Source: Streptomyces luteogriseus (GTDB taxonomy: Bacteria; Actinomycetota; Actinomycetes; Streptomycetales; Streptomycetaceae). From it: a stretch of DNA of 64,000 nt. Each line of letters begins with the position of its first letter. The first letter of the stretch is position 1. Positions 33,229 through 42,360 of the stretch are shown here, one piece after another. Where the stretch lies: assembly GCF_014205055.1 (NCBI RefSeq), contig NZ_JACHMS010000001.1:1488001-1552000 (forward strand), written 5' to 3'. Under the pieces are notes generated by a model. It was not told where the DNA came from and searched no databases. It was given only the letters and a program-made list of their open reading frames with translations. A program made the position numbers and the translations under genes.

Positions 33229-33558
33229 CTACCCCTGCCCCCGCACCGGACCCCCGAAGAGATCGACCGCCCGCCGGACCTCCGTGAGGTCCGCGGACAG
33301 GGCGCTCACCGAGCCGATCGCGCCCGCGATCAGCAGGAGGGAGCGGCGCAGACAGGGGGTCTCGGGGATGCCGTCGGCGGCCATGGCCGCCAGCGCGGCC
33401 AGTTCCTCCTCGGCGATGGTCCGGTCGGCGAACTCGCCGGGATGGGCGGCCAGTCGGCGGCGCAGCCGGGACACCGCGGAGCGCAGCTCCGTCACGCGCG
33501 GGTCCTCCTCGCCGCCGGTCACAGACCCCTGCCGCTTCTGCTCCACGCTCCGCAACAC
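33229..33558 (-). CDS. small conserved hypothetical protein, DUF5955-like
   Basis: 109 residues from a GTG preceded by GGGGAGGA. It is mostly helical with AVSRLRRRLAAHPGEFADR, EELAALAAMAADGIPETP and a hydrophobic LRRSLLLIAGAIGSVSALS segment. It resembles streptomycete proteins annotated DUF5955, from memory only. No catalytic motif is visible. It is convergent with allR across a terminator hairpin. Confidence 0.7.
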   Translation of the reverse strand: MLRSVEQKRQGSVTGGEEDPRVTELRSAVSRLRRRLAAHPGEFADRTIAEEELAALAAMAADGIPETPCLRRSLLLIAGAIGSVSALSADLTEVRRAVDLFGGPVRGQG

Positions 33559-33801
33559 AGTCCTCCCCCTCGCACCTCGTCGTGCGCATGCCCTTCCGAC
33601 GCGAAGTCCCCCACACCGGGCAGCGGTCGGGTGCCCGGCCGGTCGGTGCGGGCGACAGTAAACGACGCGGACCACCGGGCGCCAGTCCATTGCGTCATCG
33701 ACTTGTTTCGCTGAGTGACTTTCTGGCCCGAGGCGCACGCCCGTGCGGCGCGCACCCCGCGGCGTCGCACCCCTGTACGGGGCGTGCGGTATGCAGGAGC
33801 C

Positions 33802-34416
33802 ATGACGACACGGGAGACGACGGGCGGGGCACGAGCGGTTGCGGGACTGCTGCTCGCGGCCGGCGGCGGACGGCGACTCGGCGGGCGACCCAAGGCACTG
33901 CTCCCCCACCGGGGACGGCCCCTGGTGGAGCACGCGGTGCGGGTGCTGCGGGAGGGCGGCTGCACGACCGTCCACGTGGTCCTCGGCGCACAGGCCGACG
34001 ACGTGCGCGCGCGGGCCTCGCTGCCGGGCTGCGTCCTGGTCGACAACCCCGGCTGGGAGCAGGGGATGGGGAGTTCCCTGCGCGCCGGACTCGACTCGCT
34101 CACCGGCACGGGCGCGCGGGCCGCCCTCGTGTCCCTCGTCGACCAGCCCGGCATCGGACCCGAGGCGGTGGCCCGGATCCTCGCGGCGTACGGGGGCGAG
34201 GAGTCGCTCGTCTCCGCCGCGTACGACGGTGTGCGCGGCCATCCGGTGCTGTTCGGTGCCGCCCACTGGGCGGGCATCGCCGCGACTGCGACCGGGGACC
34301 GGGGGGCACGCGCCTACCTGAAGGAGCACCGGCCGGCCATCACCCTCGTCGAGTGCGGGGACGTGGCCCGGCCCTACGACATCGACACCGAAGCCGATCT
34401 GACCCACCTGGAGTGA
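33802..34416 (+). CDS. MocA-like molybdenum cofactor nucleotidyltransferase
   Basis: 204 residues. LLLAAGGGRRLGGRPKALLP is the nucleotide-binding signature of the MobA/MocA family. DNPGWEQGMGSSLRAGLDSL and LVDQPGIGPE (metal-binding) follow, then GHPVLFGAAHW and GDRGARAYL. MocA transfers CMP to molybdopterin for xanthine dehydrogenase-type enzymes. It lies between allantoin genes and malate synthase. Xanthine dehydrogenase would feed urate into the same pathway, but no xdh gene is in the window, so the partner is inferred. Confidence 0.85.
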   Translation: MTTRETTGGARAVAGLLLAAGGGRRLGGRPKALLPHRGRPLVEHAVRVLREGGCTTVHVVLGAQADDVRARASLPGCVLVDNPGWEQGMGSSLRAGLDSLTGTGARAALVSLVDQPGIGPEAVARILAAYGGEESLVSAAYDGVRGHPVLFGAAHWAGIAATATGDRGARAYLKEHRPAITLVECGDVARPYDIDTEADLTHLE

Positions 34417-34465
34417 GCGGGGTGGCACGGAGCGCCACCTTGCCTCGACCCGGAGAATCTCGACA

Positions 34466-34497
34466 TCAACAGACGATTGAACTTCCACCATGAGGAA
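34466..34497. promoter_or_regulatory. paired operator candidates upstream of malate synthase
   Basis: TCAAC-AGACG-ATTGA at 34466-34480 differs by one base from the allB/uraD repeat. TTCCACCATGAGGAA at 34483-34497 matches the allR-proximal repeat. Both lie 128-159 bp upstream of the aceB start. Finding both motif types here ties malate synthase to the allantoin regulator. Confidence 0.5.
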
Positions 34498-34624
34498 ACT
34501 AGTATCCACTGTTCAGAAGCGCCCGACGGCTCCCCGGGCGCCGAACGCCGTATCCGGGAAGACTGGCACCCGGTGCCAAGCACGCCGGCTCGTCTTCACA
34601 GCTCGCTGAAGGAAGTGACCGTTC

Positions 34625-36250
<1,626 letters not shown>

Positions 36251-36266
36251 CCCGCCGAGCCGGACG

Positions 36267-36587
36267 CTAACGTTCCGAGTGGCCCAGGGACTTCTTCGGG
36301 GCCACTCGGTCGCGTACGGCCTTCTTCACCGCCGTCGGCTCCGGGAAGCCCTGCTCGCGCCGGTCCCAGACGACCTCGCCGCCGACGCGGACGGTGAACA
36401 CCCCGCCGGTGCCGGGCTTGAGGGCCAGTTCCGTCAGTTCCGCCTCGAAGGTCGTGAGCAGCTCCTGCGCCAGCCAGGCCGCGCGGGGCAACCAGCGGCA
36501 CTGGGTGCAGTACTCGATCTCGACCCGTGCCGAGGCGCCCGGGGCGTCCTCCGTCAGTTCGATCCCGATCCGCTGAACATCCGTCAT
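36267..36587 (-). CDS. SelT/SelW/SelH-like selenoprotein homologue (Cys form)
   Basis: 106 residues. IEYCTQCRWLPRAAWLAQELL contains the CxxC redox motif of the Rdx (selenoprotein W-like) family, here with two cysteines and no Sec codon. GGVFTVRVGGEVVWDRREQGFPEP is the other family signature. It adopts a thioredoxin-like fold; the substrate is unknown. The ATG overlaps the stop of the HipA-like gene (ATGA at 36584-36587), so the two are translationally coupled. It is convergent with aceB. Confidence 0.88.
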   Translation of the reverse strand: MTDVQRIGIELTEDAPGASARVEIEYCTQCRWLPRAAWLAQELLTTFEAELTELALKPGTGGVFTVRVGGEVVWDRREQGFPEPTAVKKAVRDRVAPKKSLGHSER

Positions 36588-37498
36588 CCGAGGTGCACCG
36601 ACCAATCCTGCTCGGCCGCGGGCTTTCCGTGCAGGTCGGGCACCTGCTTGAGCCACGCGGGGCGTCCTTGCTGGTTCCTCGCCGCCCGCAGGGCCTCCTC
36701 GGCGGCGAGTTCCTCCCGGGTGGGGAAGCCGGTGGGCAGCCAGTCCGCGGAAGCCCGCACGCGCGCGTGCAGGTACGTCACGTAGGCCGCGCGCACCTCG
36801 TCCGCGCCGGCGAAGCCCGGCTCGTCCGCGAGCCAGGCGTCCGGGACCTCGGCGAGGATCCCGCGCAGCAGCTCCTCGGTGACGCGGGGCGCCAGCTCGG
36901 CGTCGGCGGCCGGGATGTCGGGGCCGTAGTGACCGAGGGCGTGGTGCCGGAAGTCGTAGGCCTTGCGGGGGTCGGTGGCGTCCCAGCGGTGGTGGAAGAC
37001 CAGGGCGGCGCCGTGGTCGATCAGCCACAGGCGCGCGGGTGCGACGCCGAGGGTGGGCCAGACCATCAGGTTGGAGCTGTGCACCGTACGGTCGACGTTC
37101 ACGGTCAGCGCGTCGAGCCAGACGATCCGCCCCGCCTCCAGGGGATCGACGGGGAAGACCCGGGCGACGTCCGGGGTGAAGTCACGGGCGCCCGGTAGGT
37201 GGTCCATGCCGAGGTTGAGGCCCGCGCTGGCCGCGTGCAGCTCCCGTACCTCCTGGTGGGGTTCGTGGTCCGCGATCGCCGGGTCGAAATGCACCAGGAC
37301 CAGCTCGGGGAAGCGCAGCCCGAGGGCGCGGGCCAGCTCCCCCACGATCACCTCGGCGACGAGTGCCTTGCGGCCCTGCGCGGAGCCGGTGAACTTCACG
37401 ACGTAGGTGCCGAGGTCGTCCGCCTCGACGACCCCGGGGACGGACCCGCCGGAGCGCAGGGGTTCGACGTAACGGGTCGCGGTGACCTCTCTCAGCAT
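36584..37498 (-). CDS. HipA-like kinase-domain protein
   Basis: 304 residues. YVVKFTGSAQGRKALVAEVI resembles the nucleotide-binding start of HipA-type kinases. WLDALTVNVDRTVHSSNLMVW and LWLIDHGAALVFH resemble the catalytic and metal-binding loops. It is shorter than HipA toxins (about 440) and lacks an adjacent HipB antitoxin, so it is not a classical HipAB module. Coupling with the Rdx protein gene suggests a shared process. Role unknown. Confidence 0.75.
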   Translation of the reverse strand: MLREVTATRYVEPLRSGGSVPGVVEADDLGTYVVKFTGSAQGRKALVAEVIVGELARALGLRFPELVLVHFDPAIADHEPHQEVRELHAASAGLNLGMDHLPGARDFTPDVARVFPVDPLEAGRIVWLDALTVNVDRTVHSSNLMVWPTLGVAPARLWLIDHGAALVFHHRWDATDPRKAYDFRHHALGHYGPDIPAADAELAPRVTEELLRGILAEVPDAWLADEPGFAGADEVRAAYVTYLHARVRASADWLPTGFPTREELAAEEALRAARNQQGRPAWLKQVPDLHGKPAAEQDWSVHLG

Positions 37499-37661
37499 GG
37501 TCCTCGGCCCCACGAACCGTGTGCCTGGTCTCTCACGGGCAACTCCCTCGCATACCGCCCGAGCATACAAAGCGGGGCGCCCGGGCGCGGCGGCGGTCAC
37601 GCGGACCGACGGGCCGCCGACCCGCCGCAGCCGGGGGCATCCGCACCTCAGCAGCCATTCA

Positions 37662-37680
37662 AGTAAGGCAAGGCTTACCT
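37662..37680. promoter_or_regulatory. iron box (DmdR1/IdeR type)
   Basis: AGTAAGGCAAGGCTTACCT matches the 19-bp DmdR/IdeR/DtxR consensus TTAGGTTAGGCTCACCTAA in its layout and in the central AGG(C)-AAGGCTTACCT half. It ends 53 bp upstream of the PPOX-family start, so that gene is probably iron-repressed. Confidence 0.7.
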
Positions 37681-37733
37681 GCCCGGCTAGGCTTCCGCTC
37701 GACCGCCGCACGCACGCACCCTGGGAGCCGGCC

Positions 37734-38297
37734 TTGCCGCACACGATCGACACCACCGGCAAGGGGCCGGACACCGGGGCCGAGGAGGGCTGGGTCGAGC
37801 TGGGCTCACGAGCCGAGTTGCGTGAACTGCTGGGCGAGCCCTGGCCCGTGGTCATCGACAAGGTCCACGACCGGCTCACCGAACAGGATCTGGACATCCT
37901 GGCCCGCTCACCCCTGTGCCTGCTGGCCACCTCCGACACCCAGGGCCGGTGCGACGTCTCCCCGCGCGGCGATCTGGCCGGATTCACCCACGTCGTCGAC
38001 GGGGGCACGCTCGCACTGCCCGATCGGCCGGGCAACCGCCGCGGCGACAGCTTCCACAACATCCTCGACAACCCGCACGCCGGACTGCTCTACCTGATAC
38101 CCGGCGGCAAGGAGGTCCTGCGCGTCAACGGCCGGGCTCGCGTCCTCACCGACGCCCCGTTCTTCGACGCCATGGCGCACGAGGGCCGCCGCCCCGACCT
38201 GGCCCTGGTGCTCGACATCGAGGAGATCTATCTGCACTGCCCGATGTCGCTGCGCCGCTCGGGGGTGTGGGACCCGTCGTCCTGGCGGACCGGATGA
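37734..38297 (+). CDS. pyridoxamine 5'-phosphate oxidase-family FMN protein
   Basis: 187 residues from a TTG with GGGAG upstream. The split-barrel flavin fold shows CLLATSDTQGRCDVSPRGD, LALPDRPGNRRGDSFHNIL, VGLLYLIPG-like NPHAGLLYLIPGGKEVLRVNG and a C-terminal HCPMSLRRSGVWDPSSW. It resembles the MSMEG_1061-type F420/FMN PPOX proteins. It sits between two iron boxes at the head of the siderophore uptake operon, so a role in reducing or releasing imported ferric siderophore is possible (inference). Confidence 0.8.
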   Translation: MPHTIDTTGKGPDTGAEEGWVELGSRAELRELLGEPWPVVIDKVHDRLTEQDLDILARSPLCLLATSDTQGRCDVSPRGDLAGFTHVVDGGTLALPDRPGNRRGDSFHNILDNPHAGLLYLIPGGKEVLRVNGRARVLTDAPFFDAMAHEGRRPDLALVLDIEEIYLHCPMSLRRSGVWDPSSWRTG

Positions 38298-38329
38298 ACC
38301 CGGCACCGCACCCTCTTGTCAAGTCGATA

Positions 38330-38347
38330 TTAGGTTAGGCTAACCTT
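38330..38347. promoter_or_regulatory. iron box (DmdR1/IdeR type)
   Basis: TTAGGTTAGGCTAACCTT is close to the textbook iron box. It ends 6 bp before the GTG assigned to the siderophore ATPase gene. The promoter therefore must overlap the box, and the transcript may be leaderless or the true start may be further in. Confidence 0.85.
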
Positions 38348-38353
38348 CGCCAC

Positions 38354-39223
38354 GTGAGATCTGGTGAAGAATCCGTGGGCGGATCGCGGCTGCGCGGGCA
38401 TCAACTGTCGGCCACCGGCGTGACCGTGTCGTACGACGGCACGGACGTCGTGCACGACGCGGCGATCGCGCTGCGGCCCGGTGAGGTGACCGTCCTGGTC
38501 GGTCCCAACGGCAGCGGCAAGTCGACGCTGCTGCGGACCATCGCCCGGTTGCAGCGGGCCCGCCGGGCCGAGCTCAGCATCGACGGCGACACCGACGGCC
38601 TCGCCCTGACCGCCCGGGAGTTCGCGCGGTACGTGGCCCTGCTGACGCAGGGTCGCCCCACGCCCAGCGGGCTGACCGTGCGCGACGTCGTCGAGTTCGG
38701 CCGCTACCCCTACCGGGGCCGCTTCGGCCGCCCGGATCCGGACGCCCCGGCCGCGGTGGAGCGGGCGCTCGCGCTGACCGGGGTCACGGACCTCGCCGAG
38801 CGCGGCGCGGACCACCTGTCCGGCGGGCAGTTGCAGCGGGTCTGGCTGGCGAGCTGTCTCGCGCAGGAGACCGGCGTGCTGCTGCTGGACGAGCCGACGA
38901 CCTATCTCGACCTGCGCTACCAGATCGAACTCCTCGACCTCGTCCGCGATCTGGCGGACGACCACGGGATCGCCGTCGGGGTCGTGCTGCACGACCTCGA
39001 CCAGGCGGCGGCCATCGCCGACCGGATCACGCTGCTCGAAGCGGGCCGGATCGTCGCCGACGGCCGGCCCGAGGACGTCCTGACCCCGCAGCGGCTGACC
39101 GCCGTCTACGGCATCCGGATCGATGTCGACACAGACCCCCACACCGGCCGACTGCGGACCCGTCCGATCGGCCGGCACCACACCCGCACCACCCGAAGCG
39201 AAAGGCTCGGCACCACCTCATGA
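38354..39223 (+). CDS. ferric siderophore ABC transporter, ATP-binding protein (FecE/FepC type)
   Basis: 289 residues. Walker A is GPNGSGKST, the Q-loop is in LLTQGRPTPSG, the signature motif is LSGGQLQRVWLASCLAQE, Walker B is VLLLDEPTTYLDL and the H-loop is VVLHDLD. It powers import of ferric siderophores. The iron box immediately upstream makes iron repression very likely. The GTG at 38354 has no room for a ribosome site; a GTG at 38375 is an alternative. It overlaps the next gene by ATGA. Confidence 0.93.
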   Translation: MRSGEESVGGSRLRGHQLSATGVTVSYDGTDVVHDAAIALRPGEVTVLVGPNGSGKSTLLRTIARLQRARRAELSIDGDTDGLALTAREFARYVALLTQGRPTPSGLTVRDVVEFGRYPYRGRFGRPDPDAPAAVERALALTGVTDLAERGADHLSGGQLQRVWLASCLAQETGVLLLDEPTTYLDLRYQIELLDLVRDLADDHGIAVGVVLHDLDQAAAIADRITLLEAGRIVADGRPEDVLTPQRLTAVYGIRIDVDTDPHTGRLRTRPIGRHHTRTTRSERLGTTS

Positions 39224-40200
39224 GACGCCTCCTGCTCACCGCGGCCACCACCACCGCCGCGGCGCTCACCCTCGCCGCCTGCGGCACCACCGAGCCGGCC
39301 GCCGACAGCGCGAAGAAGACCTCCGGGGCCATCAGCCTCACCGACTCCACCGGAGCGAAGGTCACGCTGGACGGCCCGGCGAAGAAGGTCGTCGCGACCG
39401 AGTGGAACGAGGTCGAGAGTCTCCTCACGCTCGGCGTCGACCCCGTCGGCGTCGCCGACGTCAAGGGCTACAAGACCTGGGACACCGCCGTCCCGCTGAA
39501 GAACGAGCCGAAGGACATCGGCACGCGCGGCGAGCCGAGCATGGACACCATCGCCTCGCTCTCCCCCGACCTCATCGTGGCCAGTTCCGACCTGCCGGAC
39601 GCGGCCGTGAAGCAGCTGCGGAAGATCGCCCCGGTGCTGGAGATCAAGTCGGCGGACGCCTCCGACCAGATCGGGCAGATGTTCACCAACCTCGACCTCA
39701 TCGCCAAGGCCACCGGCACCACCGACAAGGCGAAGACGGCCCGCGAGAACTTCGAGGCCAAAGTCGCCGAGGGCAGGAAGGCCCTTGCCGACGCGAAGCT
39801 CGACGGCACCGACATCGCCTTCGCCGACGGCTACGTGACGTCCAACCAGGTCTCGCTGCGCCCGTACACCGACGGCTCCCTCATCGGCTCCGTCAACAAG
39901 CAGCTGGGCCTGAAGAACGCCTGGAAGGTCAAGGGCGACCCGGCCTACGGCCTCGGCACCACCGACGTCGAGGGCCTCACCGCCCTGCCCGAGGACGTGC
40001 AGTTCGCCTACATAGGCAACGACGACGACAAGTCCAGCAACCCGTTCTCCGGGCAGCTGAAGAAGAACGCCGTGTGGACCTCCCTGCCGTTCGTGAAGGC
40101 GGACAAGGTGCACCGGCTGCCCGACGGCATCTGGATGTTCGGCGGTCCCGGGTCGATGGAGGCGTACATCGACGCCCTCGTCGGCGCGCTGACGAAGTAG
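39220..40200 (+). CDS. siderophore-binding lipoprotein
   Basis: 326 residues. A lipoprotein signal peptide ends in LTLAAC with Cys21 as the lipidated residue. The mature part is a FecB/FepB-type periplasmic-binding fold (GPAKKVVATEWNEVESLLTLG, LSPDLIVASSDLPDAAVKQL, IGQMFTNLDLIAKATGTTDKA). It captures ferric siderophore at the outer face of the membrane. The start overlaps the ATPase gene by 4 bp and the permease follows 7 bp after the stop, giving a compact uptake operon. Confidence 0.93.
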   Translation: MRRLLLTAATTTAAALTLAACGTTEPAADSAKKTSGAISLTDSTGAKVTLDGPAKKVVATEWNEVESLLTLGVDPVGVADVKGYKTWDTAVPLKNEPKDIGTRGEPSMDTIASLSPDLIVASSDLPDAAVKQLRKIAPVLEIKSADASDQIGQMFTNLDLIAKATGTTDKAKTARENFEAKVAEGRKALADAKLDGTDIAFADGYVTSNQVSLRPYTDGSLIGSVNKQLGLKNAWKVKGDPAYGLGTTDVEGLTALPEDVQFAYIGNDDDKSSNPFSGQLKKNAVWTSLPFVKADKVHRLPDGIWMFGGPGSMEAYIDALVGALTK

Positions 40201-40207
40201 CGGAGTC

Positions 40208-42280
40208 ATGGCCGTCACCGAAGCGCCCCCTGTCACCCGTCCGCCCGCGGCCGCGTCCCGGACCGGTGCGGCCGCGGTGACGGCCGCTCTCGTCCTCCTG
40301 GTCGCCGCCCTGGCCGTCGTCGACATCACCCAGGGCACCGCCGCCGTCGGACCGGGACAGGTCCTCAAGGCCCTCACCGGGCAGGCCGATCCGGGCGACG
40401 CCTCCGTGGTCATCGCCTCCCGGCTGCCGCGGATGGCCGCCGGCATCCTGGTCGGCGTCGTCCTCGGCATCGCCGGTGCGGTCCTTCAGGCCGTCAGCCG
40501 CAACGTGCTCGCCTCGCCCGACACCCTCGCGGTGAACGCCGGTTCGTACCTGGCCCTCGGGCTGGTCGGCGCGAGCGGTGTGTCCCTGCCGCTGCTCGCC
40601 TCCTCCGGAGTGGCCTTCGCGGGCGGACTGGCCGCCGCGGCCGTCGTGCTCGCCCTGTCCGGCCTCGGCACGGGCACCGTACGGCTGGTCCTCGCCGGCA
40701 CCGCGCTCGCGCTCGGCCTGAACTCCGTGACGGAAGGGCTGCTCCTGCTGTTCCCGCAGCAGACGGAGGGCCTCTACCAGTGGAACCAGGGCAGCATCGG
40801 CCAGAACGGCTTCGACGGCGTCCTGCAGATGCTGCCCGTAGCCCTGATCGGGCTCGTCGGACTCCTGCTGGTCGCCCGCCGGGTCGACGCGCTCGCCCTC
40901 GGGGACGACGCGGCGCGCGGTCTGGGCGTCCCGGTGCGGGCCACCCGCGTCACGGTGGTGGTCCTGGCGGCACTGCTGTCCGCGGCGGCCGTCACGCTCG
41001 CCGGGCCCATCGGCTACGTCGGACTGTGCGCCCCCGCGCTGGTACGTCCGCTCGCCCGCCGGTTCCGGGGCTTCGTGCGCGCCCGGGCGGTCCTGCCCGT
41101 GGCCGGGCTGGCCGGTGCCGGGCTGGTGCTCGGGTCGGACGTGCTGCTGCGGGCCCTCATCCCGGCGGACACGGCGGTCGCCGTGCCGACGGGCGTCGTG
41201 ACCAGCCTGGTCGGTGCCGTCTTCCTGGTGGTGACAGCCCTGCGGCTGCGCGACACCGCCGGGGCCGACGCGCCGGACCGGCTGCGCATCCCGAGCCGGA
41301 CGGCCTTCCTCGTCACCGTGACCACGCTCGTGGCCGCGGTCGTCGGCATCACCCTGGCCGGAGTCCTGCTGGGCGACAGCAAGCTGCTGCTCGGCGATGT
41401 CGCCAACTGGGTGCAGGGACGGGCCGGTCAGACCGTCTCCTTCGTCCTGGACACCCGCGTGCCGCGGGTGCTCGCCGCCCTGTTCGCGGGCGCTGCGCTC
41501 GCCCTGGCCGGCACGCTGGTACAGGCCGTGACCCGCAACCCCCTGGCGGAGCCCGGGGTGCTGGGCGTCTCCGGCGGTGCCGCACTCGGCGCCGTCCTGC
41601 TCGTCACCACCCTGCCCGCGGCCGGGTCCTGGGGCGTGGCGGGCGCCGCGTTCGGGGGCGCCGCGCTGGCCTCCGCGATCGTCTTCGGGCTCTCCGCCCG
41701 GGGCGGCTACCGGCAGAACCGGCTGGTCCTGGTCGGCATCGGCATGGCCGCCGGTTCCACGGCCCTGATCAGCCTGCTCATCGTGCTCACCGACCCGTTC
41801 AACGCCGTCAAGGCGCTGACCTGGCTGTCCGGTTCGACGTACGGGCGGACCATGCCGGACGTGCTGCCCGTCGCGCTCGTGCTGGCGCTGGGCCTGGCCG
41901 TGGCGGTCGCCCGCCGCACCGAGCTGGATCTCGTCTCCCTGGACGAGGACACCCCGCGGCTGCTCGGCCTCGGACTGCCCCGGGCCAGGCTGGGGTTCCT
42001 GGTGGTGGGCGTGCTGCTCGCTGCGACCGCCGTCGCCTCGGCCGGCACGATCGGCTTCGTGGGCCTGGTGGCGCCGCACGCGGCCCGTGCCCTGGTGGGC
42101 CGGCGGCATGTCCGGGTCGTCCCCGTCGCCGTCCTGCTCGGCGCCGCCCTGGTCGGCACGGCCGACCTGCTGGGCCGTACCGTCATCGCCCCCGCCCAGC
42201 TGGGCGCCGGCCTGATGACCGCGGTGATCGGCACGCCGTACTTCCTGTACCTGCTGGTCCGCAGCCGGAGGGCGACATGA
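40208..42280 (+). CDS. fused FecCD-type siderophore permease
   Basis: 690 residues made of two complete FecCD permease units (about 20-345 and 370-690), each with its own AGILVG/ALFAGAALALAG start helix, NPLA-type turn (RNVLASPDTLAVNAGSYLAL and RNPLAEPGVLGVSGGAALG) and GPIGYVGLCAPALVR/GTIGFVGLVAPHAAR loop that contacts the ATPase. Fusion of the two subunits is known from FhuB. It forms the membrane channel with the ATPase and lipoprotein encoded just upstream. Confidence 0.93.
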   Translation: MAVTEAPPVTRPPAAASRTGAAAVTAALVLLVAALAVVDITQGTAAVGPGQVLKALTGQADPGDASVVIASRLPRMAAGILVGVVLGIAGAVLQAVSRNVLASPDTLAVNAGSYLALGLVGASGVSLPLLASSGVAFAGGLAAAAVVLALSGLGTGTVRLVLAGTALALGLNSVTEGLLLLFPQQTEGLYQWNQGSIGQNGFDGVLQMLPVALIGLVGLLLVARRVDALALGDDAARGLGVPVRATRVTVVVLAALLSAAAVTLAGPIGYVGLCAPALVRPLARRFRGFVRARAVLPVAGLAGAGLVLGSDVLLRALIPADTAVAVPTGVVTSLVGAVFLVVTALRLRDTAGADAPDRLRIPSRTAFLVTVTTLVAAVVGITLAGVLLGDSKLLLGDVANWVQGRAGQTVSFVLDTRVPRVLAALFAGAALALAGTLVQAVTRNPLAEPGVLGVSGGAALGAVLLVTTLPAAGSWGVAGAAFGGAALASAIVFGLSARGGYRQNRLVLVGIGMAAGSTALISLLIVLTDPFNAVKALTWLSGSTYGRTMPDVLPVALVLALGLAVAVARRTELDLVSLDEDTPRLLGLGLPRARLGFLVVGVLLAATAVASAGTIGFVGLVAPHAARALVGRRHVRVVPVAVLLGAALVGTADLLGRTVIAPAQLGAGLMTAVIGTPYFLYLLVRSRRAT

Positions 42281-42324
42281 GGCCCTGAAAGGGCGTCAAT
42301 GGGCGAAGTGCCCCGAAAGCACCT

Positions 42325-42346
42325 GTTGTATGGATGCACACACAAC
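42325..42346. promoter_or_regulatory. inverted repeat upstream of the amino-acid permease
   Basis: GTTGTATG at 42325-42332 and CACACAAC at 42339-42346 form arms with one mismatch around GATGCA, ending 14 bp before the permease start. The position just before the ribosome site suggests an operator. The cognate regulator is not apparent. Confidence 0.4.
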
Positions 42347-42360
42347 GGGAGCGAGGGAGC

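Noticed and set aside
36584-37498. HipAB toxin-antitoxin module
   Set aside because: No HipB-type HTH gene is adjacent and the kinase is short; the coupled gene is an Rdx protein.
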